Shown here piece after piece: positions 9,777 through 18,117 of a DNA stretch of 64,000 nt. The stretch is taken from positions 62,001 to 126,000 of the forward strand of contig NZ_VZII01000025.1 of the NCBI RefSeq assembly GCF_009391885.1, in the 5' to 3' direction. Every line of letters starts with the position of its first letter. Position 1 is the first letter of the stretch. The stretch is from Pseudomonas sp. MN1F (GTDB taxonomy: Bacteria > Pseudomonadota > Gammaproteobacteria > Pseudomonadales > Pseudomonadaceae). The translations under genes and the position numbers were made by a program. The notes under the pieces are model-generated. The model did no database searches and had not been told where the DNA came from. It saw only the letters and a list, made by a program, of their open reading frames with translations.

Positions 9777-10493
9777 TCAGGGCATCTGCACTTCGATCAG
9801 GCCATCGGCATTCATGCTGACTTCACTGGTCCCCGCTTCGATATCCGGCGCTGGCGCCGCTTCGTCAGCCCCCATGGCCTTCATCGCCATCGGTGCGCTA
9901 CGCAGGTAAGGGCGCGGGTAACCGGAGCTGTTCAGGTTCAGGCTGACCACTTTATAGCCCTTGCCCCCCAACGCCTCGGTTGCCAGCTGCGCACGGGCCT
10001 TGAACGCATTGACCGCATCCTTGAGCAGTTCATCTTCGCTGGCCTTGCGTGTGGCCGGGGCGATGGAGAAGTCCATGCCGCCCATCTTCAGGTCCTGCAG
10101 CAGGTCGGCAGTGAGCTGGGACAGGGCCGGGAAGTCGGCACCTTCCAGGCGCAGCTCGGCGCGCTCGCGCCAGCCGGTAATCTTCTGGCCTTTGCTGTCA
10201 TACACCGGGTAGCTGTTGCGGCTGCCCTGGCTGATCTTCACGTCCTTGACCTGGCGTGCCTGCTGCACGGCCTTGTTCATGGTTTCGGTGATCTGCTTGG
10301 CGAGCTTGCCCGGGTCGGTATTCTGCGCTTCGCTGTAGAGGGTCACGACCATCAGGTCGCGCGCCACTTCCTTGCTGACTTCGGCGCGCAGCGATACCTG
10401 GTTGTAGCGCGGTTCGTCGGCCGCCAACGCCGGCAGGCTGGCGAGCAGGCCGCAGGACAGGATCAGTGCCGCGCCGTGACGGGTAATGTGCAT
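9777..10493 (-). CDS. SIMPL (DUF541) domain periplasmic protein
   Basis: 238 aa. The signal peptide MHITRHGAALILSCGLLASLPALA is predicted to be cleaved before ADEPRYNQ. The rest matches the SIMPL/DUF541 fold: an early beta-rich segment (RYNQVSLRAEVSKEVARDLM), a GWRERAELRLEG strand and an alternating helix region (LKDAVNAFKARAQLATEALG) ending in VVSLNLNSSG. SIMPL proteins form periplasmic or surface oligomers; E. coli YggE is linked to oxidative stress, but the molecular role is unsettled. AAGGAG lies six bases before the ATG. The gene is divergent from roxS. About 40 C-terminal residues, rich in Met, Ala and Glu, are low in complexity. Confidence 0.85.
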   Translation of the reverse strand: MHITRHGAALILSCGLLASLPALAADEPRYNQVSLRAEVSKEVARDLMVVTLYSEAQNTDPGKLAKQITETMNKAVQQARQVKDVKISQGSRNSYPVYDSKGQKITGWRERAELRLEGADFPALSQLTADLLQDLKMGGMDFSIAPATRKASEDELLKDAVNAFKARAQLATEALGGKGYKVVSLNLNSSGYPRPYLRSAPMAMKAMGADEAAPAPDIEAGTSEVSMNADGLIEVQMP

Positions 10494-10695
10494 GTGTTAC
10501 TCCTTGGCAATAATGGGCGTGGGTTCTGGCCATCCATTCCACGCATGGCCAATCAGACCGGGACCAGTGTAGTGGGTTCAAAAGTGCCACTATGAACGTG
10601 TGACAAAGTGTGGCGCTTTGCCGCATTGCTGCAGTGGGGCGCCCGGCTTCGGTATACTCCAGCCGATTTTCCTGGAGCACTCATCGGGAGAGCGC

Positions 10696-11952
10696 ATGCT
10701 CGCCGCCGCACAACCGTTGTCCGCAACACGCCAGAACCTCTGGCGCCTGACTGTCATTCGGGTTCTGGTCCTGGCCGCCCAGGCAGGCTCCGTGGGCGTT
10801 GCCTACTGGACTGACTTGCTGCCACTGCCGTGGCTTTCGCTGGCCGCGACCCTGGCCCTGTCGTCGCTGCTCTGCGCGTTCACCGCCTTGCGCCTGCGCC
10901 TGTCGCTGCCGGTCACCGAAACCGAATATGCCTTGCAGCTGGCCTGCGACCTGCTGATCCACAGTGCCTTGCTGTATTACTCAGGTGGCTCGACCAACCC
11001 GTTCGTGTCCTATTACCTGGTGCCGCTGGCTATTGCTGCGGTGACCTTGCCATGGCTGTATTCGCTGATCCTCTCGGGCATCGCCCTGACCGCCTACAGC
11101 CTGCTGCTGGTGCAGTTCTACCCGCTCGAGGGGCTGCCGATGGCGCGGGACAAGATGCAGGTCTACGGCATGTGGCTGAGTATCGCCCTGGCCGCAGCCG
11201 TGATTACCTTCTTTGCCGCGCGCATGGCCGAGGAGCTGCGCCGCCAGGAGCAGTTGCGTTCCGAGCGCCGCGAAGAAAGCCTGCGTGATGAGCAGCTGCT
11301 GGCCGTGGCTACCCAGGCTGCCGGCGCGGCCCACGAGCTGGGCACACCCTTGGCGACCATGAGCGTGCTGCTCAATGAAATGCGCCAGGACCACACCGAC
11401 CCGTTGCTGCAGGAAGACCTGCAGATCCTTCAGGACCAGGTCAAGCTGTGCAAGGAAACCCTCCAGCAGCTGGTGCGCGCCGCCGAGGCCAACCGCCGCC
11501 TGGCGGTGGTCGAACAGGACGTTACCGCCTGGCTCGACGAGGCGTTGAACCGCTGGCACCTGATGCGCCCGGAGGCCAGCTACCGCTTCCAGCGCCTGCG
11601 CGACGGCCAGGTGCCGCGCCTGACGCCGCCACCGGACCTGACCCAGGCGCTGCTGAACCTGCTGAACAATGCCGCCGATGCCTGTCCCGATGACCTGCAG
11701 GTGACCCTCGACTGGGACGCCCAGGACATCCTGATCAGCATCCGCGACCATGGCCCTGGCGTGCCGCCGGCCATCGCCGAAGCGATCGGCAAACCCTTCA
11801 TTACCACCAAGGGCAAAGGCTTCGGCCTGGGCCTGTTCTTGAGCAAGGCCAGCGTGACCCGTGCGGGCGGCTCGGTGAAACTCTATAGTCATGAACAGGG
11901 TGGCACCCTGACCGAACTGCGCCTGCCCCATGGCACGCGAGGAGATGAATGA
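10696..11952 (+). CDS. roxS: RegB/PrrB-type redox sensor histidine kinase RoxS
   Basis: 418 aa from the ATG at 10696 (GGGAG upstream); a farther ATG at 10600 would add 32 residues unlike the family. Six hydrophobic segments occupy residues 18-175. The ubiquinone-binding motif GGSTNPF (97-103), a signature of RegB kinases, sits in the periplasm-proximal part. The H-box AAHELGTPL places the phosphorylated His at 213. The N-box is near 324 (NNAADA), with G-boxes DHGPG (351) and GKGFGLGL (373-380). Cys252, in a predicted coiled segment after the H-box, may correspond to the redox-active Cys of RegB. RoxS/RoxR of P. putida respond to the respiratory redox state and regulate terminal oxidases, including the cyanide-insensitive one. 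The stop overlaps the roxR start. Confidence 0.93.
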   Translation: MLAAAQPLSATRQNLWRLTVIRVLVLAAQAGSVGVAYWTDLLPLPWLSLAATLALSSLLCAFTALRLRLSLPVTETEYALQLACDLLIHSALLYYSGGSTNPFVSYYLVPLAIAAVTLPWLYSLILSGIALTAYSLLLVQFYPLEGLPMARDKMQVYGMWLSIALAAAVITFFAARMAEELRRQEQLRSERREESLRDEQLLAVATQAAGAAHELGTPLATMSVLLNEMRQDHTDPLLQEDLQILQDQVKLCKETLQQLVRAAEANRRLAVVEQDVTAWLDEALNRWHLMRPEASYRFQRLRDGQVPRLTPPPDLTQALLNLLNNAADACPDDLQVTLDWDAQDILISIRDHGPGVPPAIAEAIGKPFITTKGKGFGLGLFLSKASVTRAGGSVKLYSHEQGGTLTELRLPHGTRGDE

Positions 11953-12512
11953 TGAGCGAAGAAAACCAGGTCGAAGGCGAAGAGCTGCCGCACCTGCTGC
12001 TGGTGGACGATGACGCCACCTTTACCCGGGTCATGGCCCGCGCCATGAGCCGCCGTGGCTTCCGCGTGAGCACTGCCGGTTCCGCCGAGGAAGGCCTGAT
12101 CCTGGCCCAGCAGGACCTGCCGGACTACGCCACGTTGGACCTGAAGATGGAAGGCGACTCGGGCCTGGTGCTGCTGCCCAAGCTGCTGGAGCTGGACCCG
12201 GAGATGCGCGTGGTGATCCTGACCGGTTACTCGAGCATCGCCACCGCCGTCGAGGCGGTCAAGCGGGGCGCCTGCAACTACCTGTGCAAGCCGGCCGATG
12301 CCGACGACGTGCTGGCGGCGCTGCTGTCGGAGCATGCCGATCTGGACTCTCTGGTGCCGGAAAACCCGATGTCGGTGGACCGATTGCAGTGGGAGCACAT
12401 CCAGCGCGTGCTGAACGAGCACGAGGGCAATATCTCCGCCACCGCGCGGGCGCTGGGCATGCACCGTCGTACCCTGCAGCGCAAGTTGCAGAAGCGCCCG
12501 GTTCGCCGCTGA
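11952..12512 (+). CDS. roxR: RegA/PrrA-type response regulator RoxR
   Basis: 186 aa; two adjacent ATGs (11949 and 11952) are possible, and the second has the better spacing from AGGAG at 11940. The receiver domain carries the acidic pocket DDD (19-21), the phosphorylated Asp63 (TLDLKM), the Thr of ILTGYSS and the Lys of CKPA. A short linker leads to a Fis-type helix-turn-helix (GNISATARALGMHRRTLQRKL) at the C-terminus, as in RegA/PrrA. It shares a TGATG junction with roxS, so translation is coupled. A palindrome 15 bases past the stop may end the operon. Confidence 0.94.
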   Translation: MSEENQVEGEELPHLLLVDDDATFTRVMARAMSRRGFRVSTAGSAEEGLILAQQDLPDYATLDLKMEGDSGLVLLPKLLELDPEMRVVILTGYSSIATAVEAVKRGACNYLCKPADADDVLAALLSEHADLDSLVPENPMSVDRLQWEHIQRVLNEHEGNISATARALGMHRRTLQRKLQKRPVRR

Positions 12513-12526
12513 CCTTCTGCTGCCAG

Positions 12527-12566
12527 TGCCGTCCTCTTCGCGGGTTCACCCGCGAAGAGGACGGCA
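12527..12566. repeat. Perfect 19-bp palindrome with REP-like core after roxR
   Basis: TGCCGTCCTCTTCGCGGGT and its exact reverse complement are separated by two bases. The CTCTTCGCGGGT core resembles the repetitive extragenic palindromes common in P. putida genomes. It can fold into a strong stem after roxR, but no U-tract follows, so it is probably a REP unit that may double as a 3' stem. Confidence 0.7.
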
Positions 12567-12668
12567 CAGACAGAAACTTGATTTAAAGTCCCGCTCGATC
12601 CCCGCATTTCCTGACGCGTTGGCGTATCATTAGCCGCCTAACGGCAACCCCTTCAGGACCGCTTGCGC

Positions 12669-13610
12669 ATGCTCGCCCTTCTTATCCAGACGCTGAACAT
12701 CACGGCGCCCGTCTTCGCCATGCTGTTCATGGGCGTGCTGCTAAAACGCATCCACCTGATCGACGACAACTTCAACCGCGTCGCCTCGCAGTTGGTGTTC
12801 AACGTCTGCATGCCCGCGCTGCTGTTTCTTGGCATCTACCACGCCGACCTGGCCACAGCGGTGCAACCCAAGGTCATCCTCTACTTCGTCGCCGCCACGC
12901 TGGTCGGCTTCGCCGTGTCCTGGGGCATGGCCATCTGGCGCAGCCCGTTGGCCGACCGCGGCATCTACACCCAGGGTGCGTTCCGCGGCAACAACGGCGT
13001 GATCGGCCTGGCCCTGGCTGCCAGCCTCTATGGCGATTACGGCATCTCCCTGGGTGCGGTGCTCGCCGGCCTGGTGATCCTCATGTACAACTCGCTGTCG
13101 TCGGTGGTGCTGGCGGTGTACAGCCCGGACCTCAAGTCCGACCCGTGGAGCATCTGCAAGAGCATCTTCAGCAACCCGCTGATCCTCAGTGTGTTGGTGG
13201 CAACGCCGATGGCGTACGGCCAGGTGCCGCTGCCGAACTGGTTGCTGACTTCGGGTGACTACCTGGCGCAGATGACCCTGCCGCTGGCGCTGATCTGCAT
13301 CGGCGGCACCCTGTCGCTGGCGGCGCTGCGTGACAGCGGCAAGCTGGCCGTCGATGCCAGCCTGGTGAAGATGGTATGGCTGCCGCTGATCGGCACCCTG
13401 GGAGCCTGGTTGTGCGGTTTCCGGGGGGCCGAGCTGGGCATCCTGTTCCTTTACATCGGCAGCCCGACCGCGGCGGCCAGTTACGTCATGGCCCGCGCCG
13501 CCAACGGCAACCATGAGCTGGCGGCCTCGATCATCGTGATCACTACGTTAATGGCGGCGATCACCACCAATATTGGTATTTTCATCTTGCAGTGGGGCGG
13601 ATGGATCTAG
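12669..13610 (+). CDS. AEC-family (auxin efflux carrier type) transporter
   Basis: 313 aa integral membrane protein with about ten hydrophobic segments in two halves separated by a short hydrophilic stretch (residues 152-166, SPDLKSDPWSICKSI). Features typical of AEC/Mem_trans proteins are NITAPVFAMLFMGVLLKR at the N-terminus, the FRGNNGVIGLALA motif before the midpoint, and GSPTAAASYVMA near the end. Bacterial members move malonate, malate or other carboxylates; the substrate here cannot be read from the sequence. The start is taken at the ATG 12669; a TTG at 12663 is nearer to AGGACC and would add two residues. The next gene, aroP, is 57 bases away on the same strand. Confidence 0.85.
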   Translation: MLALLIQTLNITAPVFAMLFMGVLLKRIHLIDDNFNRVASQLVFNVCMPALLFLGIYHADLATAVQPKVILYFVAATLVGFAVSWGMAIWRSPLADRGIYTQGAFRGNNGVIGLALAASLYGDYGISLGAVLAGLVILMYNSLSSVVLAVYSPDLKSDPWSICKSIFSNPLILSVLVATPMAYGQVPLPNWLLTSGDYLAQMTLPLALICIGGTLSLAALRDSGKLAVDASLVKMVWLPLIGTLGAWLCGFRGAELGILFLYIGSPTAAASYVMARAANGNHELAASIIVITTLMAAITTNIGIFILQWGGWI

Positions 13611-13667
13611 ATCCTTGACTGCAAAACAACAGCAACAACACTGCCTCACTGAGCCAAAGGACACTTC

Positions 13668-15026
13668 ATGCAAGACCAGAGCACGCCCGAGCCGCTGAAG
13701 CGCGGGCTGAAGAATCGCCATATCCAGCTGATTGCGCTGGGTGGTGCCGTCGGCACCGGGCTGTTTCTGGGCATCGCCCAGACCATCCAGCTGGCCGGCC
13801 CCTCCGTTCTGCTGGGCTACGCCATCGCCGGCCTGATGGCCTTCTTCATCATGCGCCAATTGGGTGAGATGGTGGTCGAGGAGCCGGTCGCCGGCAGCTT
13901 CAGCCACTTCGCCCACCAATACTGGAGCGAGTTCGCCGGGTTCGTCTCGGGTTGGAACTACTGGGTGGTGTACGTGCTGGTCGGCATGGCCGAGCTCACG
14001 GCCGTGGGCATCTATGTGCAGTACTGGTGGCCGGATTTCCCGACCTGGGCCACGGCGGCGATCTTCTTCGTGGTGATCAACCTGATCAACCTGACCCAGG
14101 TGAAGGTGTATGGCGAAATGGAGTTCTGGTTCGCCCTGGTCAAGGTGGTGGCGATTGTCAGCATGATCGGCTTCGGCGCCTGGATGCTCGCCAGCGGTCA
14201 TGGTGGCCCGGATGCCAGTGTGGCCAACCTGTGGCAATACGGCGGGTTCTTCCCCAATGGCGTGACCGGCCTTGTGATGGCGCTGGCGGTGATCATGTTC
14301 TCGTTCGGTGGCCTTGAGCTGGTCGGTATCACCGCCGCCGAGGCCGACAACCCGCGTCAGAGCATCCCCAAAGCGACCAACCAGGTGGTCTACCGCATTT
14401 TGATCTTCTACATCGGTGCGCTGGCCGTGCTGCTGTCGCTGTACCCCTGGCAGAAAGTGGTGCAGGGCGGCAGCCCGTTCGTGATGATCTTCCACGAGCT
14501 GGACAGCGACCTGGTGGCGACCATCCTCAACATTGTGGTGCTGACTGCTGCGTTGTCGGTGTACAACAGCTGCGTATACGCCAACAGCCGCATGCTGTTC
14601 GGCCTGGCCAGCCAGGGTGATGCACCGCGTCAGCTGCTCAAGGTCAGCCGCAGCGGCGTGCCACTGACGGCGTTGGGCGTTTCGGCCTTCGCGACCGGCC
14701 TGTGCGTGCTGATCAACTACCTGATGCCCGGTGAGGCGTTCGGCCTGCTGATGGCGCTGGCGGTGTCGGCGCTGGTGATCAACTGGGCCAGTATCAGCAT
14801 TACCCACCTGAAGTTCCGCAAGGCCAAGCTGGCGGCCGGGATCACCCCGTTTTACCAGAGCTGGGGGCATCCGCTGACCAACTACCTGTGCCTGGCGTTC
14901 ATCGTGCTGATTCTGGTGGTGATGTACCTGACCCCGCCGATTCGCATCTCGGTGATGCTGATTCCGGCTTGGATTCTGGTGCTCTGGGGCGCTTTCAGGC
15001 TGAAGAAGGCTCGGCAGGGGAGATAA
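13668..15026 (+). CDS. aroP: Aromatic amino acid permease AroP
   Basis: 452 aa, 12 predicted membrane segments, amino acid-polyamine-organocation family (AAT group). It closely matches enteric AroP: LKNRHIQLIALGGAVGTGLF at the N-terminus with the substrate-backbone-binding GGAVGTGLF motif, IMRQLGEMVVEEPVAGSFSH, SGWNYWVVYVLVGMAELTAV and FSFGGLELVGITAAEADNP. It is expected to import Phe, Tyr and Trp by proton symport. AAGGACA lies upstream of the ATG at 13668. It converges with the antiporter gene, with only nine bases between stops and no obvious terminator hairpin. Confidence 0.9.
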   Translation: MQDQSTPEPLKRGLKNRHIQLIALGGAVGTGLFLGIAQTIQLAGPSVLLGYAIAGLMAFFIMRQLGEMVVEEPVAGSFSHFAHQYWSEFAGFVSGWNYWVVYVLVGMAELTAVGIYVQYWWPDFPTWATAAIFFVVINLINLTQVKVYGEMEFWFALVKVVAIVSMIGFGAWMLASGHGGPDASVANLWQYGGFFPNGVTGLVMALAVIMFSFGGLELVGITAAEADNPRQSIPKATNQVVYRILIFYIGALAVLLSLYPWQKVVQGGSPFVMIFHELDSDLVATILNIVVLTAALSVYNSCVYANSRMLFGLASQGDAPRQLLKVSRSGVPLTALGVSAFATGLCVLINYLMPGEAFGLLMALAVSALVINWASISITHLKFRKAKLAAGITPFYQSWGHPLTNYLCLAFIVLILVVMYLTPPIRISVMLIPAWILVLWGAFRLKKARQGR

Positions 15027-15035
15027 GTACAGCGG

Positions 15036-16079
15036 TCAGTGCTGCCTGCGCCAGGCCCGGGCTGTGGTGTACAGCAACACCGCGCCCAGCACCGGCAGCA
15101 CATAGAACAGCATCAGCCGCTCCAGCCGCCCGGCCAGCGGCATGCCCATGGTAAACGCTGCCACATGCAGGCCGTAGGCCAGGTACAGGCAGAGGAACAC
15201 CAGCCCTTCGATGCGGGTGATGCGGTAGCCGGAATAGAACACGGGCAGGCTCAGGGCCGCGACACCCAGCATCACCGGCAGGTCGAACGCCAGCGCATTG
15301 GGCGAGATGGTCAGCGGCTCGGGGGTGACCAGTGCCGTCAGGCCGAGCACTCCCAGCAAGTTGAACAGGTTGCTGCCAATCACCGTACCGACTGCAATCT
15401 CCCGCTCGCCTCGAATGGCGGCAATCAGCGCGGCGGCAAGTTCAGGCAAGGATGTGCATACGGCGACTACAGTCAGGCCGATGACGCGTTCGGACAGGCC
15501 GAGATCGGTGGCCACTTCAATGGCAGCTTCCAGCAGCAGGTGGCCGGCCAGGCTCAACAGCCCAAAGCCGAACAGCACCTGTAGCAGCGTCCCGGACCAG
15601 AAGCGCCCAGCGCTGGCTGCCGTAGCATCCTGGGCGGGGTAGGTGCGGGCATAGTTGCGCGACTGGTGCCACAGCATGGCCAGGTAGCCCGCCAGGGCGA
15701 GCAGCAACAGCAAGCCTTCGGCCCGGCCCAGGTGGCCGTTGGCACAGAGCGCATAGACCAAGGCGCTGGCGGCAATCATCAGCGGGATGTCCAGGCGCAC
15801 CAGCTGGCGTGATACCCGCAGTGGAATGATCAGCGCGGCCAGGCCGAGGATGACCAGCACGTTGAAGATGTTGCTGCCGATCACGCTGCCCACGGCCACG
15901 TCGGGCGCGCCTTGGTAGGCGGCCTGGAGGCTCACGGTCAGCTGCGGTGCGGTACTGCCGAAGGCTACAAGGCTTAAGCCAATGATCAGTGGCCGCACGC
16001 GCAGGCGTTCAGCCAGGCGCAGCGCCGCGCGCACCAGCAGTTCGGCCCCGGCGATCAGCAGTAGCAGGGCAACGCCCAT
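15036..16079 (-). CDS. CaCA-superfamily Ca2+(or K+)/Na+(H+) antiporter, YrbG-like
   Basis: 347 aa from the ATG at 16079, with about ten membrane segments and the two inverted alpha-repeats of the CaCA family. Alpha-1 is near residues 34-70 (GLSLVAFGSTAPQL then GSVIGSNIFN); alpha-2 is in the second half (TVVAVCTSLPEL then GTVIGSNLFN). In alpha-1 the residue after Pro is Gln46, where most family members have the ion-coordinating Glu; alpha-2 keeps its Glu. The ATG has no ribosome site. An in-frame ATT at 16121 has AGGAG seven bases upstream and would add 14 residues (IFDLATLPTFSLLQ), so the real start may be there. The exchanged ions are not certain. It reads leftwards, converging with aroP. 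Confidence 0.85.
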   Translation of the reverse strand: MGVALLLLIAGAELLVRAALRLAERLRVRPLIIGLSLVAFGSTAPQLTVSLQAAYQGAPDVAVGSVIGSNIFNVLVILGLAALIIPLRVSRQLVRLDIPLMIAASALVYALCANGHLGRAEGLLLLLALAGYLAMLWHQSRNYARTYPAQDATAASAGRFWSGTLLQVLFGFGLLSLAGHLLLEAAIEVATDLGLSERVIGLTVVAVCTSLPELAAALIAAIRGEREIAVGTVIGSNLFNLLGVLGLTALVTPEPLTISPNALAFDLPVMLGVAALSLPVFYSGYRITRIEGLVFLCLYLAYGLHVAAFTMGMPLAGRLERLMLFYVLPVLGAVLLYTTARAWRRQH

Positions 16080-16139
16080 TTGCAGCAGGCTGAAGGTGGG
16101 GAGGGTGGCCAGGTCGAAAATTTTTGGACTCCTGTCAGG

Positions 16140-16514
16140 TCAGTCGCTCAGACCTTGTACCCGCACGCGCGCCGTTCCGCTACGGAGCATGCCGATTTTT
16201 TCTGCGGCAGCACGTGACAGGTCGATCAGGCGGCCGCGAGTATGCGGGCCGCGGTCGTTGATGCGCACCACTACGCTGCGGTCGTTGGCCAGGTTGGTGA
16301 CCAGCACCCGGCTGCCGAATGGCAGGCTGCGGTGGGCTGCGGTGAGGCCGTGCTGGTTGAACGGTTCGCCGCTGGCAGTGCGTTTGCCGTGGTGGCGCGA
16401 GCCGTAATAGGAAGCGGTGCCGGTTTCGTTGTAACCGCGCGGGTCGATGTCGTGGCTGGCGCAGCCGGCCAGGAAGGAGAAAAGGGCCAGGGTGCCGAGG
16501 GATCGTTTTAGCAA
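16140..16514 (-). CDS. Short RlpA-like lipoprotein (double-psi beta-barrel), no SPOR domain
   Basis: 124 aa from a TTG at 16514, preceded by AGGAGA; this start gives a clean lipoprotein signal ([17 protein letters not shown]) with lipobox LAGC, so it is expected to be lipidated. An ATG at 16562 would add 16 unlikely residues read from a REP repeat. The body is a DPBB domain of the RlpA type: [55 protein letters not shown]. The acidic residue of SGEPF and the Asp of NDRGP match catalytic-site positions of P. aeruginosa RlpA, a lytic transglycosylase acting on denuded glycan. The C-terminal SPOR domain that targets RlpA to the septum is absent. Activity and location are inferred. Confidence 0.86.
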   Translation of the reverse strand: MLKRSLGTLALFSFLAGCASHDIDPRGYNETGTASYYGSRHHGKRTASGEPFNQHGLTAAHRSLPFGSRVLVTNLANDRSVVVRINDRGPHTRGRLIDLSRAAAEKIGMLRSGTARVRVQGLSD

Positions 16515-16539
16515 GTCAGGTGCTCTCCTAGTGCGGCCA

Positions 16540-16621
16540 TTCGCGGCTAAAGCCGCTCCCACAGGTACGGCGCTGCCCGTGAGAGCAACGCCGTACCTGT
16601 GGGAGCGGCTTTAGCCGCGAA
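16540..16621. repeat. Mirror-image pair of REP elements (33-bp perfect arms)
   Basis: Left arm 16540-16572 begins TTCGCGGCTAAAGCCGCTCC and ends ACGGCG; right arm 16589-16621 is its exact reverse complement. The loop is 16 bases. Each arm contains the P. putida-type REP motif (a small palindrome GCGGCTAAAGCCGC, then TCCCACAGG). It lies between the gatB stop and the start of the RlpA-like gene. It can fold into a very stable stem and may limit read-through from gatB. Confidence 0.85.
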
Positions 16622-16660
16622 CGAGGGCAAAGCCCTCGCAGCATTACAGGGGTAAAACAA

Positions 16661-18106
16661 TCACCCTTCGAGCTTGGCCTTGAGCAATTGGTTCACCTGC
16701 CCCGGGTTGGCCTTGCCTTTGGATGCCTTCATCGCCTGGCCGACGAAGAAGCCGAACATCTTGCCGCGCTTGGCCTCGTCGGCGGCGCGGTACTGTTCGA
16801 CCTGTTCGGCGTTGGCGGCGAGCATTTCGTCGAGCATCTTGTCGATCGCACCGGTGTCGGTGACCTGCTTGAGGCCTTTGCTCTCGATGATGCTGTCGGC
16901 ATCGCCTTCACCGGCGGCCATGGCCTCGAACACGGTCTTGGCAATCTTGCCGCTGATGGTGTTGTCGCGAATGCGCAGCAGCATGCCGCCCAGGTCCGCG
17001 GCGCTGACCGGCGCCTGGTCGATCTCGATGCCCAGCTTGTTCAGCAGGCTGCCCAACTCGACCATGACCCAGTTGGCGGCCAGCTTGGCGTCGCCACCGA
17101 TCTTCACCACTTCCTCGAAGTAGTCCGCCTGTTCGCGGCTGGAAGCCAGCACGTTGGCGTCGTAGGCCGACAGGCCGTACTGGCTCTGGAAGCGCTCGAC
17201 CTTCTGCGGTGGCAGCTCCGGCAGGCCAGCGCGGACGGTTTCGAGGAAGCTGTCCTCGATCACCACCGGCAGCAGGTCCGGGTCGGGGAAGTAACGGTAG
17301 TCGTTGGCCTCCTCCTTGCTGCGCATGGAGCGGGTCTCGTCCTTGTTCGGGTCGTACAGGCGAGTTTCCTGCACCACCTTGCCGCCGTCCTCGATCAGGT
17401 CGATCTGGCGCTGGATCTCGCTGTTGATCGCGCGCTCGATGAAGCGGAACGAGTTGACGTTCTTGATCTCGCAGCGGGTGCCGAATTCGGCCTGGCCTTT
17501 GGGGCGGATCGACACGTTGCAGTCGCAGCGCAGCGAGCCTTCGGCCATGTTGCCATCACAGATGCCCAGGTAACGCACCAGCGCGTGGATGGCCTTGACG
17601 TAGGCCACGGCTTCCTTGGCGCTGCGCATGTCTGGCTCGGAGACGATCTCCAGCAGCGGCGTGCCGGCGCGGTTCAGGTCGATGCCGGTGGAGCCGCTGA
17701 AGTCTTCGTGCAGGCTCTTGCCGGCGTCTTCCTCAAGGTGCGCGCGGGTAACACCGATGCGCTTGATGGTGCCGTCTTCCAGGGCGATGTCCAGGTGGCC
17801 CTTGCCGACGATCGGCAGGTCCATCTGGCTGATCTGGTAACCCTTGGGCAGGTCCGGGTAGAAGTAGTTCTTGCGCGCGAACACGTTGCGCTTGCCGATC
17901 TCGGCATCGATCGCCAGGCCGAACATGCAGGCCATGCGCACGGCTTCCTGGTTCAGCACCGGCAGTACACCGGGCATCCCTAAGTCAACCAGGCTGGCCT
18001 GGGTGTTCGGCTCGGAGCCGAAGGTGGTGGCGCTGCCGGAGAAGATCTTCGACTGGGTGGCCAGCTGGGTATGAATCTCCAGCCCGATCACAACTTCCCA
18101 TTGCAT
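16661..18106 (-). CDS. gatB: Asp-tRNA(Asn)/Glu-tRNA(Gln) amidotransferase subunit B
   Basis: 481 aa, full length. GatB binds the misacylated tRNA and phosphorylates its side-chain carboxylate, using ammonia delivered from GatA. Conserved elements are [13 protein letters not shown] at the N-terminus, [49 protein letters not shown] with its metal-binding Cys region, and [10 protein letters not shown]. The C-terminal YqeY-like tail contacts tRNA. It is the last gene of gatC-gatA-gatB, 11 bases after gatA. Because amidotransferase-dependent genomes often lack AsnRS or GlnRS, the complex may serve Asn-tRNA or Gln-tRNA synthesis here; the window does not settle which. Confidence 0.97.
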   Translation of the reverse strand: MQWEVVIGLEIHTQLATQSKIFSGSATTFGSEPNTQASLVDLGMPGVLPVLNQEAVRMACMFGLAIDAEIGKRNVFARKNYFYPDLPKGYQISQMDLPIVGKGHLDIALEDGTIKRIGVTRAHLEEDAGKSLHEDFSGSTGIDLNRAGTPLLEIVSEPDMRSAKEAVAYVKAIHALVRYLGICDGNMAEGSLRCDCNVSIRPKGQAEFGTRCEIKNVNSFRFIERAINSEIQRQIDLIEDGGKVVQETRLYDPNKDETRSMRSKEEANDYRYFPDPDLLPVVIEDSFLETVRAGLPELPPQKVERFQSQYGLSAYDANVLASSREQADYFEEVVKIGGDAKLAANWVMVELGSLLNKLGIEIDQAPVSAADLGGMLLRIRDNTISGKIAKTVFEAMAAGEGDADSIIESKGLKQVTDTGAIDKMLDEMLAANAEQVEQYRAADEAKRGKMFGFFVGQAMKASKGKANPGQVNQLLKAKLEG

Positions 18107-18117
18107 GTGTGAATTCC

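Noticed and set aside
10600..10695. Longer N-terminus for RoxS starting at 10600
   Set aside because: The added 32 residues are Cys/Gly/Pro-rich and unlike RegB kinases; GGGAG precedes the ATG at 10696.
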